This document shows positions 57,226 to 64,000 of a stretch of DNA of 64,000 nt, in pieces. The translations under genes and the position numbers were made by a program. The stretch spans positions 1-64,000 of the forward strand of contig NZ_JACICC010000010.1 of the NCBI RefSeq assembly GCF_014195635.1, read 5' to 3'. Numbering within the stretch: the first letter of the stretch is position 1; every line of letters starts with the position of its first letter. The DNA is from Pseudochelatococcus contaminans. GTDB lineage: Bacteria; Pseudomonadota; Alphaproteobacteria; Rhizobiales; Beijerinckiaceae. The notes under the pieces are model-generated. The model was not told the origin of the DNA and searched no databases. It saw only the letters and a program-made list of their open reading frames with translations.

Positions 57226-57993
57226 ATGCAGGACAGTTTCGACATTGTGACCATCGTGTTTCTCTGCCTTGCGGTGTTCGTCATCTGGCGGCTGCGGTCG
57301 GTTCTCGGCCAGCGCACAGGCAATGAGCGTCCGCCTTTCGATCCTTTCGCCCGGCGCGAGCGCAACGGCAAGCCCGGCGCACCGGCCAACGGGGCGCAGA
57401 ACGGCAAAGCGGTTTCTCCGGCTGATGACCAGTCCGGTGGGGACAACATCGTCCGCCTGCCAGGCCCGGCGAATGACACGCATGCCCCGGACCGCAGCAA
57501 CGATCCGGATCGCTGGAAGGGCTTCGCGGAATTGGGATCGCCGGTGGCCAATGGCCTTGATGCCATCGTCGCCGCAGAGTCATCCTTCGATGCCCCCGGT
57601 TTCCGCGAGGGTGCCAAATCCGCATACGAACTTATCGTGACCGCCTTTGCCCAGGGCGACCGCAAAACCCTGAAGGGGCTTTTGTCCCGCGAGGTCTTCG
57701 AGGGCTTCGACCGCGCCATCACTGAAAGGGAGCAGCGCGGGGAGGTGGTGAACACCACTTTCGTCTCCGTGGACAGCGCTGATTTCATCGCCGTCGACGT
57801 ACAAGCGCTCGTGGCTCAGATTACGGTCCGCTTTGTGTCGAAGTTGATCACCGCAACTTACGATGTCGACGGCAAGGTGATCGACGGTGCCCCCGATGCT
57901 GTTGTCGATGTCACCGATACGTGGACATTCTCCCGCACCCTGCGCAGCCGCGATCCGAACTGGCTGCTCATCGCCACCGAATCCGGCGGCTGA
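57226..57993 (+). CDS. Tim44/TimA-family putative membrane adaptor
   Basis: A 255-residue protein with an N-terminal transmembrane segment (IVTIVFLCLAVFVIWRL, about residues 7-23), a disordered Pro/Asn-rich linker and a C-terminal Tim44-like domain (EGAKSAYELIVTAFAQGDRKTL onward). Bacterial members resemble the mitochondrial inner-membrane import factor and are called TimA; their role in bacteria is poorly known. The position next to secB invites a link to protein export, which is inference. It heads a compact operon with mltA 4 bp downstream. Confidence 0.88.
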   Translation: MQDSFDIVTIVFLCLAVFVIWRLRSVLGQRTGNERPPFDPFARRERNGKPGAPANGAQNGKAVSPADDQSGGDNIVRLPGPANDTHAPDRSNDPDRWKGFAELGSPVANGLDAIVAAESSFDAPGFREGAKSAYELIVTAFAQGDRKTLKGLLSREVFEGFDRAITEREQRGEVVNTTFVSVDSADFIAVDVQALVAQITVRFVSKLITATYDVDGKVIDGAPDAVVDVTDTWTFSRTLRSRDPNWLLIATESGG

Positions 57994-57997
57994 TGGC

Positions 57998-59263
57998 ATG
58001 TCCGGGGTGAATGCGACACCATGCATTCCCCGTCGACATGGTTGGCGGAGGTGGGACATTGTCCGCCTCTGCCTTATTTTTCTGATCATGCCAACATCCC
58101 TTTCTTCACCCTCCTTTGCGGCGGACGCGCCAGTGATTCCCGGTGCGCAGCTCCGGCACGTGCCATTTTCCGCGCTGAACGGATGGATGGCGGACGATCA
58201 CGCCGCGACCTTTGCCGTCTTCCAGACAACCTGCGCCGTTATTCAGCGTCAGGAGGATGCGCTGCGTCGTGGCGCAGCGATGCCGGATGGATTGGCGGAA
58301 ATTTGCGATCTGGCTTTGTCGCGGGGTGACAAACTGTCATCTGAAGCAGCGCGGTCATTTTTCGAAACCTACTTCCGCGCCTATCACGTTCTGCCCCACG
58401 ATGGCGCGGGCTTCCTGACAGGCTATTTCGAACCGGAATTTCCCGGCAGTCTCCAGCCGACTGATCGCTACGATACCCCGCTTCTTGCGCGCCCTGCCGA
58501 TCTCGTCACCGTGGGTGAGGGCGAAACTTTGCCGGGTCTTGATCCTTCGTTACGCGGAGCGAGAAGGGTCGAGTCATCTGCCGGGCTGCAATTCACTCCC
58601 TATGCCGATCGGGCCGCCATCGAGGATGGTGATCTGGGTATCGCCGCGCGGCCACTGGTGTATCTGGATCGCGTCGATGCGTTTATGGCGCATGTGCAGG
58701 GATCGGTGCGGGTTCGCATTGTTGCCGGCGCGGCGCAGGACCGCGTTTTGCGTTTCGCCTACGCGGGGCGTAACGGCCATGCCTACACGTCCGTCGCGCG
58801 TCTGGTCGTTGCCGAAACGGGTATTCCTCCCGCGGATATGACCGCACCGCGCCTCGTTGCATGGCTGCGGGAAAATCCCGATGCCGCTCGCCGGCTGATG
58901 CGGCAGAACCGATCCTACATTTTCTTTCGCGAGGCCAGCGAACTCTCGCCCCATCATGGTCCCATCGGCGGGGCTTCCGTGCAGCTCACGCCCGGTCGCT
59001 CACTGGCAGTCGATCGCCGCATCTGGGCCTACGGTTTGCCGGTCTGGATCGAAGCTGCATTGCCCCATGTTCAGAATGGTCCGCTGCATCCGTGGCAACG
59101 GCTGATGGTGGCGCAGGATACGGGATCGGCCATTATCGGCCCTGCTCGCGCCGATCTGTTTTTCGGCTCGGGTTCGGCCGCCGGTGATCGTGCTGGAATC
59201 GTGCGGCATGCACCGGAGCGATTCGTCGTCTTACTGCCCGTGCAACCGGAGCAGCCGTTATGA
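57998..59263 (+). CDS. mltA: Membrane-bound lytic murein transglycosylase A
   Basis: A 421-residue glycan-cleaving enzyme that leaves 1,6-anhydro ends. The N-terminus has a signal peptide (LCLIFLIMPTSLSSPSFA) after several arginines. The MltA domain contains GFLTGYFEPEF, and a 3D domain (SLAVDRRIWAYGLPVWIE) follows with the conserved aspartates (QDTGSAI-GPARADLFFGSG). ATG at 57998 lies 5 bp after the timA stop; GTG at 58007 is possible. There is no lipobox cysteine, so it may be periplasmic rather than lipid anchored. Confidence 0.93.
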   Translation: MSGVNATPCIPRRHGWRRWDIVRLCLIFLIMPTSLSSPSFAADAPVIPGAQLRHVPFSALNGWMADDHAATFAVFQTTCAVIQRQEDALRRGAAMPDGLAEICDLALSRGDKLSSEAARSFFETYFRAYHVLPHDGAGFLTGYFEPEFPGSLQPTDRYDTPLLARPADLVTVGEGETLPGLDPSLRGARRVESSAGLQFTPYADRAAIEDGDLGIAARPLVYLDRVDAFMAHVQGSVRVRIVAGAAQDRVLRFAYAGRNGHAYTSVARLVVAETGIPPADMTAPRLVAWLRENPDAARRLMRQNRSYIFFREASELSPHHGPIGGASVQLTPGRSLAVDRRIWAYGLPVWIEAALPHVQNGPLHPWQRLMVAQDTGSAIIGPARADLFFGSGSAAGDRAGIVRHAPERFVVLLPVQPEQPL

Positions 59264-59841
59264 AACGGCGGCGAGAAAGGCGGCTGTCGGCGGATGAACT
59301 CGCCTTGTGGCGCTATGTCACCCGCAGCATTACGCCGCTGCCGGGGCATCACGTAGCGCCGGACCCCGCGCCGCCAAAACCGGAACCACCGCGTGTCGAT
59401 GAAAAGGCAGCTTTGCAGGCCAGTGCGATAGTCGTATCTTCGCCGGCAAAAGAGAAGCAACCACCCGCGCCGCCGCCGCTCGCACCACTGGAGCGGCGCC
59501 AATTGCGGGATTTACGGCGCGGCGTGCGCAAGATCGATGCCCGCATCGACCTGCATGGTATGCGTCAGATCGAGGCGCATCACGCGTTGAATGCTTTCCT
59601 GCGTCGTTCGCAGGTAAGGGGGGCACGCCTCGTTCTGGTCGTCACCGGCAAGGGGGATATGTCGTCTCACGCCAATCCTTTCGTGGACCGTGGCGTTCTT
59701 CGCCGGCTCACACCCCACTGGCTGGATCAGCCGGAATTGCGCCCGGTGGTGCTGGGATATTCGCCCGCAAGCCGTGAGCATGGCGGCGACGGGGCGCTTT
59801 ATGTCAGGCTTCGGCGTGTAGGAAATGGAGATGGCGGATGA
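59260..59841 (+). CDS. Smr-domain protein
   Basis: A 193-residue basic protein. The first 90 residues are Pro-rich and flexible. The C-terminal Smr (MutS2-related) domain has IDLHGMRQIEAHHALNAFL and LVVTGKG near residue 125. Smr domains bind or nick nucleic acids; the specific role is unknown. It overlaps mltA and the XRE gene by 4 bp each, so the operon is translationally coupled. Confidence 0.9.
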   Translation: MKRRRERRLSADELALWRYVTRSITPLPGHHVAPDPAPPKPEPPRVDEKAALQASAIVVSSPAKEKQPPAPPPLAPLERRQLRDLRRGVRKIDARIDLHGMRQIEAHHALNAFLRRSQVRGARLVLVVTGKGDMSSHANPFVDRGVLRRLTPHWLDQPELRPVVLGYSPASREHGGDGALYVRLRRVGNGDGG

Positions 59842-60218
59842 CGCCGTTCGGCATACGCATGCGCAAGCTGCGGCAGGAGCGCGGCGTCACGCAAAAGGAG
59901 ATGGCCAACGCACTGCGCGTGTCGAGCGCTTATCTATCGGCGCTTGAACATGGCCGCCGCGGGCAGCCGACATGGGCAATGATCCAGTCCATTCTGAACT
60001 ACTTCAACCTGATCTGGGACGAGGCGGACGAACTGGTGCGGCTGGCTGATATGTCGAACCCCCGCGTCATCGTCGACACTGCTGGCCTTAATCCGAAAGC
60101 GACCCTGCTGGCCAATCGTCTGGCCGAAGAAATCGCCCGGATGGACGAAGCCCGCCTCGATGCCATGTTGACACTGCTCGATAGAGCCGTTCGTGTTCAA
60201 GCCGATCCATCGAGCTGA
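59838..60218 (+). CDS. XRE-family helix-turn-helix regulator
   Basis: A 126-residue repressor-like protein. The HTH_3 domain is at about residues 5-60 (TQKEMANALRVSSAYLSALE) and a short helical tail follows. It overlaps the Smr gene by 4 bp and ends the timA-mltA-Smr operon. The last codons (VQADPSS and stop) lie within the dispersed repeat beginning at 60195, suggesting that insertion of the repeat trimmed or altered the C-terminus. Targets are unknown. Confidence 0.9.
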   Translation: MTPFGIRMRKLRQERGVTQKEMANALRVSSAYLSALEHGRRGQPTWAMIQSILNYFNLIWDEADELVRLADMSNPRVIVDTAGLNPKATLLANRLAEEIARMDEARLDAMLTLLDRAVRVQADPSS

Positions 60219-60271
60219 ACGCAAGTTGCGGTAAATGACGCAGCTCAGAGCGCTTGTTCTGACCCCGTTAG
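60195..60271 (+). repeat. Dispersed ~78-bp repeat, copy B
   Basis: It matches copy A (14547-14623) at 38 of 41 core positions and continues to GAGCGCTTGTTC and beyond at the same spacing. It starts 24 bp before the end of the XRE gene and runs into the gap before the leftward YeeE/YedE gene. Confidence 0.7.
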
Positions 60272-60318
60272 CACATCACTAAGCCGGAGGGCTTTTATAG
60301 CTCTCTGCAGTGAGGTGT

Positions 60319-61566
60319 TCAGGTCAGGGCCTGCCTGATGCGGTGGGCGATAAAGAGCCCTGCAAACATTGCCAGCGCAAAAACCCATCCCGAGACAGCG
60401 CCGGCCATGATGCCGGACAGCAGCGTACCGATGGAACAGCCAAGCGCAACCATTGCTCCCCAGCCGAGTAAAAATCCGCCCGAAAGACCGCGCACGATCT
60501 GCGACAGGGTGGGCCATGTTGGGCGAAATTGTCCCGCGACGAGACTAGCCGCGAAAGCAGCCACAATCATACCGACCACGAACAGGCCGTTCGGCGATAA
60601 CAGTGCTTCCTGCGCAATGGCCGCACAGCCGCGCAATCTGTCCAGACCGTTAAGGTGACTGGGGACGAAACCCAGGTACTCGCCGAGTTGCCGTCCCCGA
60701 CCGCCAAGATCGGCTGTTACGCCTAGCGGGGCCACTCGCAGATAACTCGCGGTGGCGATGGCAGCTACGGCGATGCCCCCGATCCAGCCCGGCCACCGCT
60801 CCAGAAAGATTGCGCGCAACGGCTGCGGCGGTCCGCCAGCCGTGCTCGCCGGGCGCTCGGAACGGTAGAGAAGCACCAGTGCCAAAGCGCCCAGCACGAG
60901 CAGGGCAAGAGCCAGGGAACCTGCGTAACCGAGATGGTTGGGTAGCCAGATGACCGGAGCATCGCTGATGGCGACGAGATACAACTCGTTCCACGTGGCA
61001 TAGCCAACTGCGAAACCAAGGACCGTACCGATGATCGCAAATGGCGATGTCGGGGAGCCTTCTCCGAGCCGATAAAGATGTGCACTGACGCAGGATCCCG
61101 AAATGGCCATGCCGGCGCCGAATGCGAGGCCGCCTGCCGCAAGCACCCAACTGACCGGGCCAATAAAGGCATCGGGCGCGAGCCTACCGGTTGAGGGGTC
61201 GGGAAGCCATGATCCAAAGATGATTGTATAGCCCGCCGCGCCGGCTGCGAGTGCGGCCAGAATGCCGAGAACGCCATCGGCCTTGCGCTCATCGATATAC
61301 TCGCGGATGGCGCAGAAGAAACAAAAGCGGGAGCGTTGCAGGACGAAACCGAATAACGCACCCAGCACCAGCGAGGTGGTCAACGCATCGGTTCCCGATC
61401 CTTCGCCGGCAACAAAACGCGCGATAATCGCCAGCGCGGCGAACAATCCGATACCGGCAGCGATTTCGATGCGCCGCCTTATAAGAGAAGGACGGCGGCT
61501 GTCTGCCGCCGTCCTGCTGTCGATTGTGGATGCCATTGCAACTCGCTGTTCAAAGTTGCCCGGCAT
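60319..61566 (-). CDS. YeeE/YedE-family (TsuA-like) transporter
   Basis: A 415-residue polytopic membrane protein of the YeeE/YedE family, which in characterised cases imports thiosulfate. About ten hydrophobic segments are present. Conserved cysteine loops appear in QRSRFCFFCAIREY, SGSCVSAHLYRLGEGS and VALGCSIGTLLSG. The start is ATG at 61566, with 61536 as an alternative; neither has a good ribosome-binding site. The exported sulfurtransferase gene lies 22 bp upstream in the same direction, which supports a sulfur-compound role. Confidence 0.88.
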   Translation of the reverse strand: MPGNFEQRVAMASTIDSRTAADSRRPSLIRRRIEIAAGIGLFAALAIIARFVAGEGSGTDALTTSLVLGALFGFVLQRSRFCFFCAIREYIDERKADGVLGILAALAAGAAGYTIIFGSWLPDPSTGRLAPDAFIGPVSWVLAAGGLAFGAGMAISGSCVSAHLYRLGEGSPTSPFAIIGTVLGFAVGYATWNELYLVAISDAPVIWLPNHLGYAGSLALALLVLGALALVLLYRSERPASTAGGPPQPLRAIFLERWPGWIGGIAVAAIATASYLRVAPLGVTADLGGRGRQLGEYLGFVPSHLNGLDRLRGCAAIAQEALLSPNGLFVVGMIVAAFAASLVAGQFRPTWPTLSQIVRGLSGGFLLGWGAMVALGCSIGTLLSGIMAGAVSGWVFALAMFAGLFIAHRIRQALT

Positions 61567-61588
61567 AGGAAAACCGGGTCCGGTTGTG

Positions 61589-62527
61589 TTACTTCACGCC
61601 CCAGACCGTACCGGCCTGATTGACGACCGGCAGGCCGACTGTGTTGCCGTATTCAGTCCATGAGCCGTCATAGTTGCGGACATCATAGCCCAGAATCTTG
61701 CTCAGCAGGAACCACGTGTGGCTGGAGCGCTCGCCGATGCGGCAGTAGACGATGATCGGCTTGGAGCCGTCAATGCCGGCGTCGCTGTAAAGCTTCTTCA
61801 GATCCTCGGGGCTCTTGAACGAGCCATCCTCTGCGACAGCCTTGCTCCATGTCACGTTGATCGCACCGGGAACGTGGCCGGCGCGCACGGCAAGCTCAGC
61901 CGAACCGGGAGCCGAAAAGAGCTTGCCGGAATATTCGTCTGCCGAACGGATATCGACAAGCACGGCATCGTCCTTGCCATCCACAACCTCAAGCACGTCG
62001 CTGAGGCGGGCGCGCAGCTTCGGATTTGCCTCGGGCAGCTCGATGGTGCTGGCGGCGACGCTGGTCGCGCGCGTGGACAGCGGACGCTTCTCCGCTTCCC
62101 ACTTCTTGCGGCCACCATCGAGAAGCTTCACGTCGATGCCGTAGGTGTTGAACACCCACGCGCCCCAGGCGGCAAACCAGTTGTTGTTGTCGCCATAGAG
62201 AATAACGGTCTTGTCATCGTCGATGCCAAGCTTGCGAACGAGTTCCTGAAACTGTTCCTGCGTGGCGATGTCGCGGCGGACGGTATCGACCAGATCGGTG
62301 TGCCAGACGATGTTCTGCGCGCCGGGAACGTGGCCACGCTCGAACAGACCCGGTTCCACGCTGACCTCGACAAGGCGCAGGTTCGGGTTGTCGATGTTCT
62401 TGTCGAGCCACTCCGTCGAGACCAGCGGCCCCGCAGGGATTTCAGCCTTGGCCGGAAGCACGGCGGCTGCCGCTGTCAGCAGGAGCGCGACCGCTCCCGA
62501 AGATACCAAAGAAACGACGTTTTTCAT
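61589..62527 (-). CDS. Exported thiosulfate/3-mercaptopyruvate sulfurtransferase (rhodanese)
   Basis: A 312-residue two-domain rhodanese with an N-terminal signal peptide (residues about 1-28, cleavage after KAEA-like AKA). The catalytic loop of the second domain is CRIGERSSHTW, with Cys followed by R-x-G-E-R as in thiosulfate sulfurtransferases. The ATG at 62527 has GGAGGGTGG immediately upstream. With the YeeE/YedE transporter it would cleave or channel thiosulfate in the periplasm. A disulfide or persulfide role is inferred. Confidence 0.9.
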   Translation of the reverse strand: MKNVVSLVSSGAVALLLTAAAAVLPAKAEIPAGPLVSTEWLDKNIDNPNLRLVEVSVEPGLFERGHVPGAQNIVWHTDLVDTVRRDIATQEQFQELVRKLGIDDDKTVILYGDNNNWFAAWGAWVFNTYGIDVKLLDGGRKKWEAEKRPLSTRATSVAASTIELPEANPKLRARLSDVLEVVDGKDDAVLVDIRSADEYSGKLFSAPGSAELAVRAGHVPGAINVTWSKAVAEDGSFKSPEDLKKLYSDAGIDGSKPIIVYCRIGERSSHTWFLLSKILGYDVRNYDGSWTEYGNTVGLPVVNQAGTVWGVK

Positions 62528-62539
62528 TCCACCCTCCAT

Positions 62540-62857
62540 ATGTCACGACGCGTGACGCGCGCTCCGAGACATCACCCGGCAATTTCGCGCCTAATCGGGG
62601 GCAATCATCACTTGATCAATAAAATATGTCAAATATAAATAATAACATATTTATTGCGTATAATATAATGATCAAGCGCTTCTTCTGGATTATCCGGATT
62701 AGCCTTGCAAGATGCTCCAGCGTCTCTGGTGAGCAGTCAGATTGCTTGTGTGACTATATTTTACAATGCGTTATGACGCACGTGGTCAAGCGGCCTCGCG
62801 CAATGGCCTTGCTTGCAACAAACAAATTTGCCAGCGAAGGGACCGCGCCACCTGCGA
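62540..62857. promoter_or_regulatory. AT-rich promoter/operator region upstream of the sulfur operon
   Basis: The gap between marR and the sulfurtransferase gene is markedly AT-rich at 62620-62690. ATAAATA (62635-62641) and TATTTAT (62648-62654) form an inverted repeat with a 6-bp spacer. This is a candidate operator for the adjacent MarR-type regulator or another sulfide-responsive repressor. No ORF is supported. Confidence 0.45.
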
Positions 62858-63364
62858 TCACAATTCGTTGAGACGTGATTTCAGCTTGTCCAGCAGACGA
62901 TAGAGCGTCACTTCCTCGTCCAGACTGAAATCGTCGAGAGCTTCCGCGTAAAATACGGAAATGGCCATTTCCATTTCGGTCCACACCGCATCGCCTGCCG
63001 GTGTCAGCGCAACACGGCGGCTGCGCGCATCCTCGGCATCCTTGACGCGTTCGATCCACCCGCGTTTTTCCAGCCGATCAAGCACGGGTGTCAGGTTTTG
63101 CCGGCTCACGAGCAGAAAGGCGATCAGCTCCTTCACGGTCATGCCGCGCTGTTTCGGGTTCGGACGCGCCAACGCACCCAGCACGGCCCATTGCTGTGTC
63201 GTGCTGTTGAAATCCTCGATGAAACGCGCGCCAACCTTATGCATGAGGTTGGCGCATTGGTAGAGACGGAAAAAGGCGCGGTGGGCGACGTCGAGCCTGG
63301 CAGCCTCCTCTCCCCGCGGCTCTCCGGTAGGGGGGATCGTTTCCTTGAGAGAATTGTTTGCCAT
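62858..63364 (-). CDS. MarR-family transcriptional regulator
   Basis: A 168-residue winged-helix regulator. The N-terminal helix HRAFFRLYQCANLM leads into the recognition region MTVKELIAFLLVSRQNLTPVLDRLEKRGWIERV, and a wing with DARSRRVALTPAG is typical of MarR. It contains one cysteine in the dimer-helix region, which might sense reactive species. The ligand is unknown. It is upstream of, and in the same direction as, the sulfur operon. Confidence 0.9.
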   Translation of the reverse strand: MANNSLKETIPPTGEPRGEEAARLDVAHRAFFRLYQCANLMHKVGARFIEDFNSTTQQWAVLGALARPNPKQRGMTVKELIAFLLVSRQNLTPVLDRLEKRGWIERVKDAEDARSRRVALTPAGDAVWTEMEMAISVFYAEALDDFSLDEEVTLYRLLDKLKSRLNEL

Positions 63365-63467
63365 GAAACTCTCCGCCAGATTATATCAATCTATTGTGTT
63401 TGCTCCCGCCTGCGCGAACTGCAACCGGACACCGCATGACCATACTATAAAGCATGTCATTGCCGTA

Positions 63468-63479
63468 TCATATATATGA
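63468..63479. promoter_or_regulatory. AT palindrome upstream of marR
   Basis: TCATATATATGA is a perfect 12-bp palindrome about 100 bp upstream of the marR start. It is a possible autoregulatory operator. Confidence 0.4.
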
Positions 63480-63602
63480 CAATCAATATTCAGGAAAAAC
63501 AGTCAACAGCAATTTGCCTCCGATATGACGTGGCAGTTTTTCTGAGTGGATGTCTGATGACAGAAACAGTGCCTTGATCGAAAAGTGGAGCCCGAAGGCG
63601 TT

Positions 63603-64000
63603 CTATTCCCAGAATTTCGGAACGGAGGGGGAGAGATGCGGCCCAATCCGCACGGGTGCAATGCGAAGCGCCAGCCCCGTCGCATCATCCGTCTCGACAG
63701 CGATGCCGGCGAGTGTGCCGGACCCATCCGCCGCTTCCAGACGCTGACCGGGTGTTTTCTCAACGAAGCGGCGCACCGGCTCTTCATGCCGCATGCCGAG
63801 AATGGAATCATAGTCGCCGCACATACCGGCATCACTTTGATAAGCGGTGCCGCCGGGCAAAATCCGTTCATCGGCAGTCGGCACATGCGTATGCGTGCCG
63901 ACGACAAGGCTCACGCGGCCATCGAGGAAACGTCCGGCCGCCTGCTTCTCGCTGGTGGCTTCCGCGTGGAAATCGACGATCGTCGCATCCACAACTTGTT
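63603..64000 (-). CDS. YmdB-type metallophosphoesterase, C-terminal part (cut by window edge)
   Basis: The last 130 or so residues of a TIGR00282-family metallophosphoesterase (YmdB: phosphodiesterase on 2',3'-cyclic nucleotides). [12 protein letters not shown] and [21 protein letters not shown] contain metal-binding histidines, followed by [15 protein letters not shown]. The gene enters from beyond 64000, so the N-terminus is missing. It ends at 63603, 238 bp from the marR start region. Confidence 0.88.
   Translation of the reverse strand, partial: QVVDATIVDFHAEATSEKQAAGRFLDGRVSLVVGTHTHVPTADERILPGGTAYQSDAGMCGDYDSILGMRHEEPVRRFVEKTPGQRLEAADGSGTLAGIAVETDDATGLALRIAPVRIGPHLSPSVPKFWE

Noticed and set aside
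63503-63907. 134-residue minus-strand ORF
   Set aside because: It is a different frame across the clear YmdB C-terminus (63603-63992).

Overview
The window is 64 kb of gene-dense, GC-rich DNA from an alphaproteobacterium, most probably of the Hyphomicrobiales (Rhizobiales) and plausibly near Brucella/Ochrobactrum. The evidence is gene order: hemE next to a DUF299 gene with a long intergenic region between them; mnmE-mnmG-rsmG-parA-parB; aroE-coaE-dnaQ facing secB; timA-mltA-Smr-XRE; and an XRE regulator upstream of metK-trmB. GANTC (CcrM-type) sites and a TTAA-N7-TTAA (CtrA-type) site also fit. The species cannot be fixed from the sequence alone.

Layout. 1-2.1 kb: a cyclopropane-fatty-acid-synthase-like methyltransferase overlapping a DksA/TraR zinc-finger gene, then a probable gene remnant. 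2.1-10.2 kb: kup, then miaB-phoH-ybeY-corC-lnt (tRNA modification, RNA quality control, lipoprotein acylation). 10.4-13.3 kb: XRE regulator, metK, trmB. 13.4-20.8 kb: polyprenyl synthase, mtgA, rpmF, a DUF882 peptidase-like protein, an L,D-transpeptidase and a small membrane protein, largely envelope functions. 21-28 kb: oligoendopeptidase F, a two-gene RND efflux system and csaA. 28-31 kb: a TonB-FecCD-type permease-ATPase operon with no binding protein or receptor in the window. 31.4-36 kb: hemH, kdsD-type isomerase, a PEP mutase/isocitrate lyase-family gene and a DUF533 protein. 36.4-41 kb: an apparent operon of phosphatase, glycosyltransferase, methyltransferase and MsbA-like exporter. 41.2-42.5 kb: GNAT acetyltransferase and ppa.

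42.6-56.7 kb is the chromosome origin/segregation domain. Leftward genes run hemE-hemJ-rho-mnmE-mnmG-rsmG-parA-parB; rightward genes run DUF299(ppsR)-maf-aroE-coaE-dnaQ. The hemE/DUF299 gap (about 51.8-52.4 kb) looks like the replication origin: 13 GANTC sites in about 420 bp, a perfect CtrA-type box plus a near one, DnaA-box-like sites, an AT-rich stretch and a perfect 13-bp inverted repeat. Four parS-like sites (one perfect, three with one mismatch) lie at 45.0, 47.1, 52.2 and 55.2 kb, so origin, ParAB and parS sit together. This is the most interesting structure in the window.

57.2-60.2 kb is a tightly overlapping timA-mltA-Smr-XRE operon. 60.3-63.4 kb is a probable thiosulfate-uptake pair (YeeE/YedE transporter and exported rhodanese) with a MarR-type regulator upstream. 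The right edge cuts a YmdB-type phosphoesterase gene. A dispersed repeat of about 78 bp occurs at 14.5 and 60.2 kb, with a diverged inverted copy at 11.1 kb; at 60.2 kb it supplies the stop codon of the XRE gene. I saw no tRNA or rRNA genes, CRISPR arrays, transposases or prophage genes.
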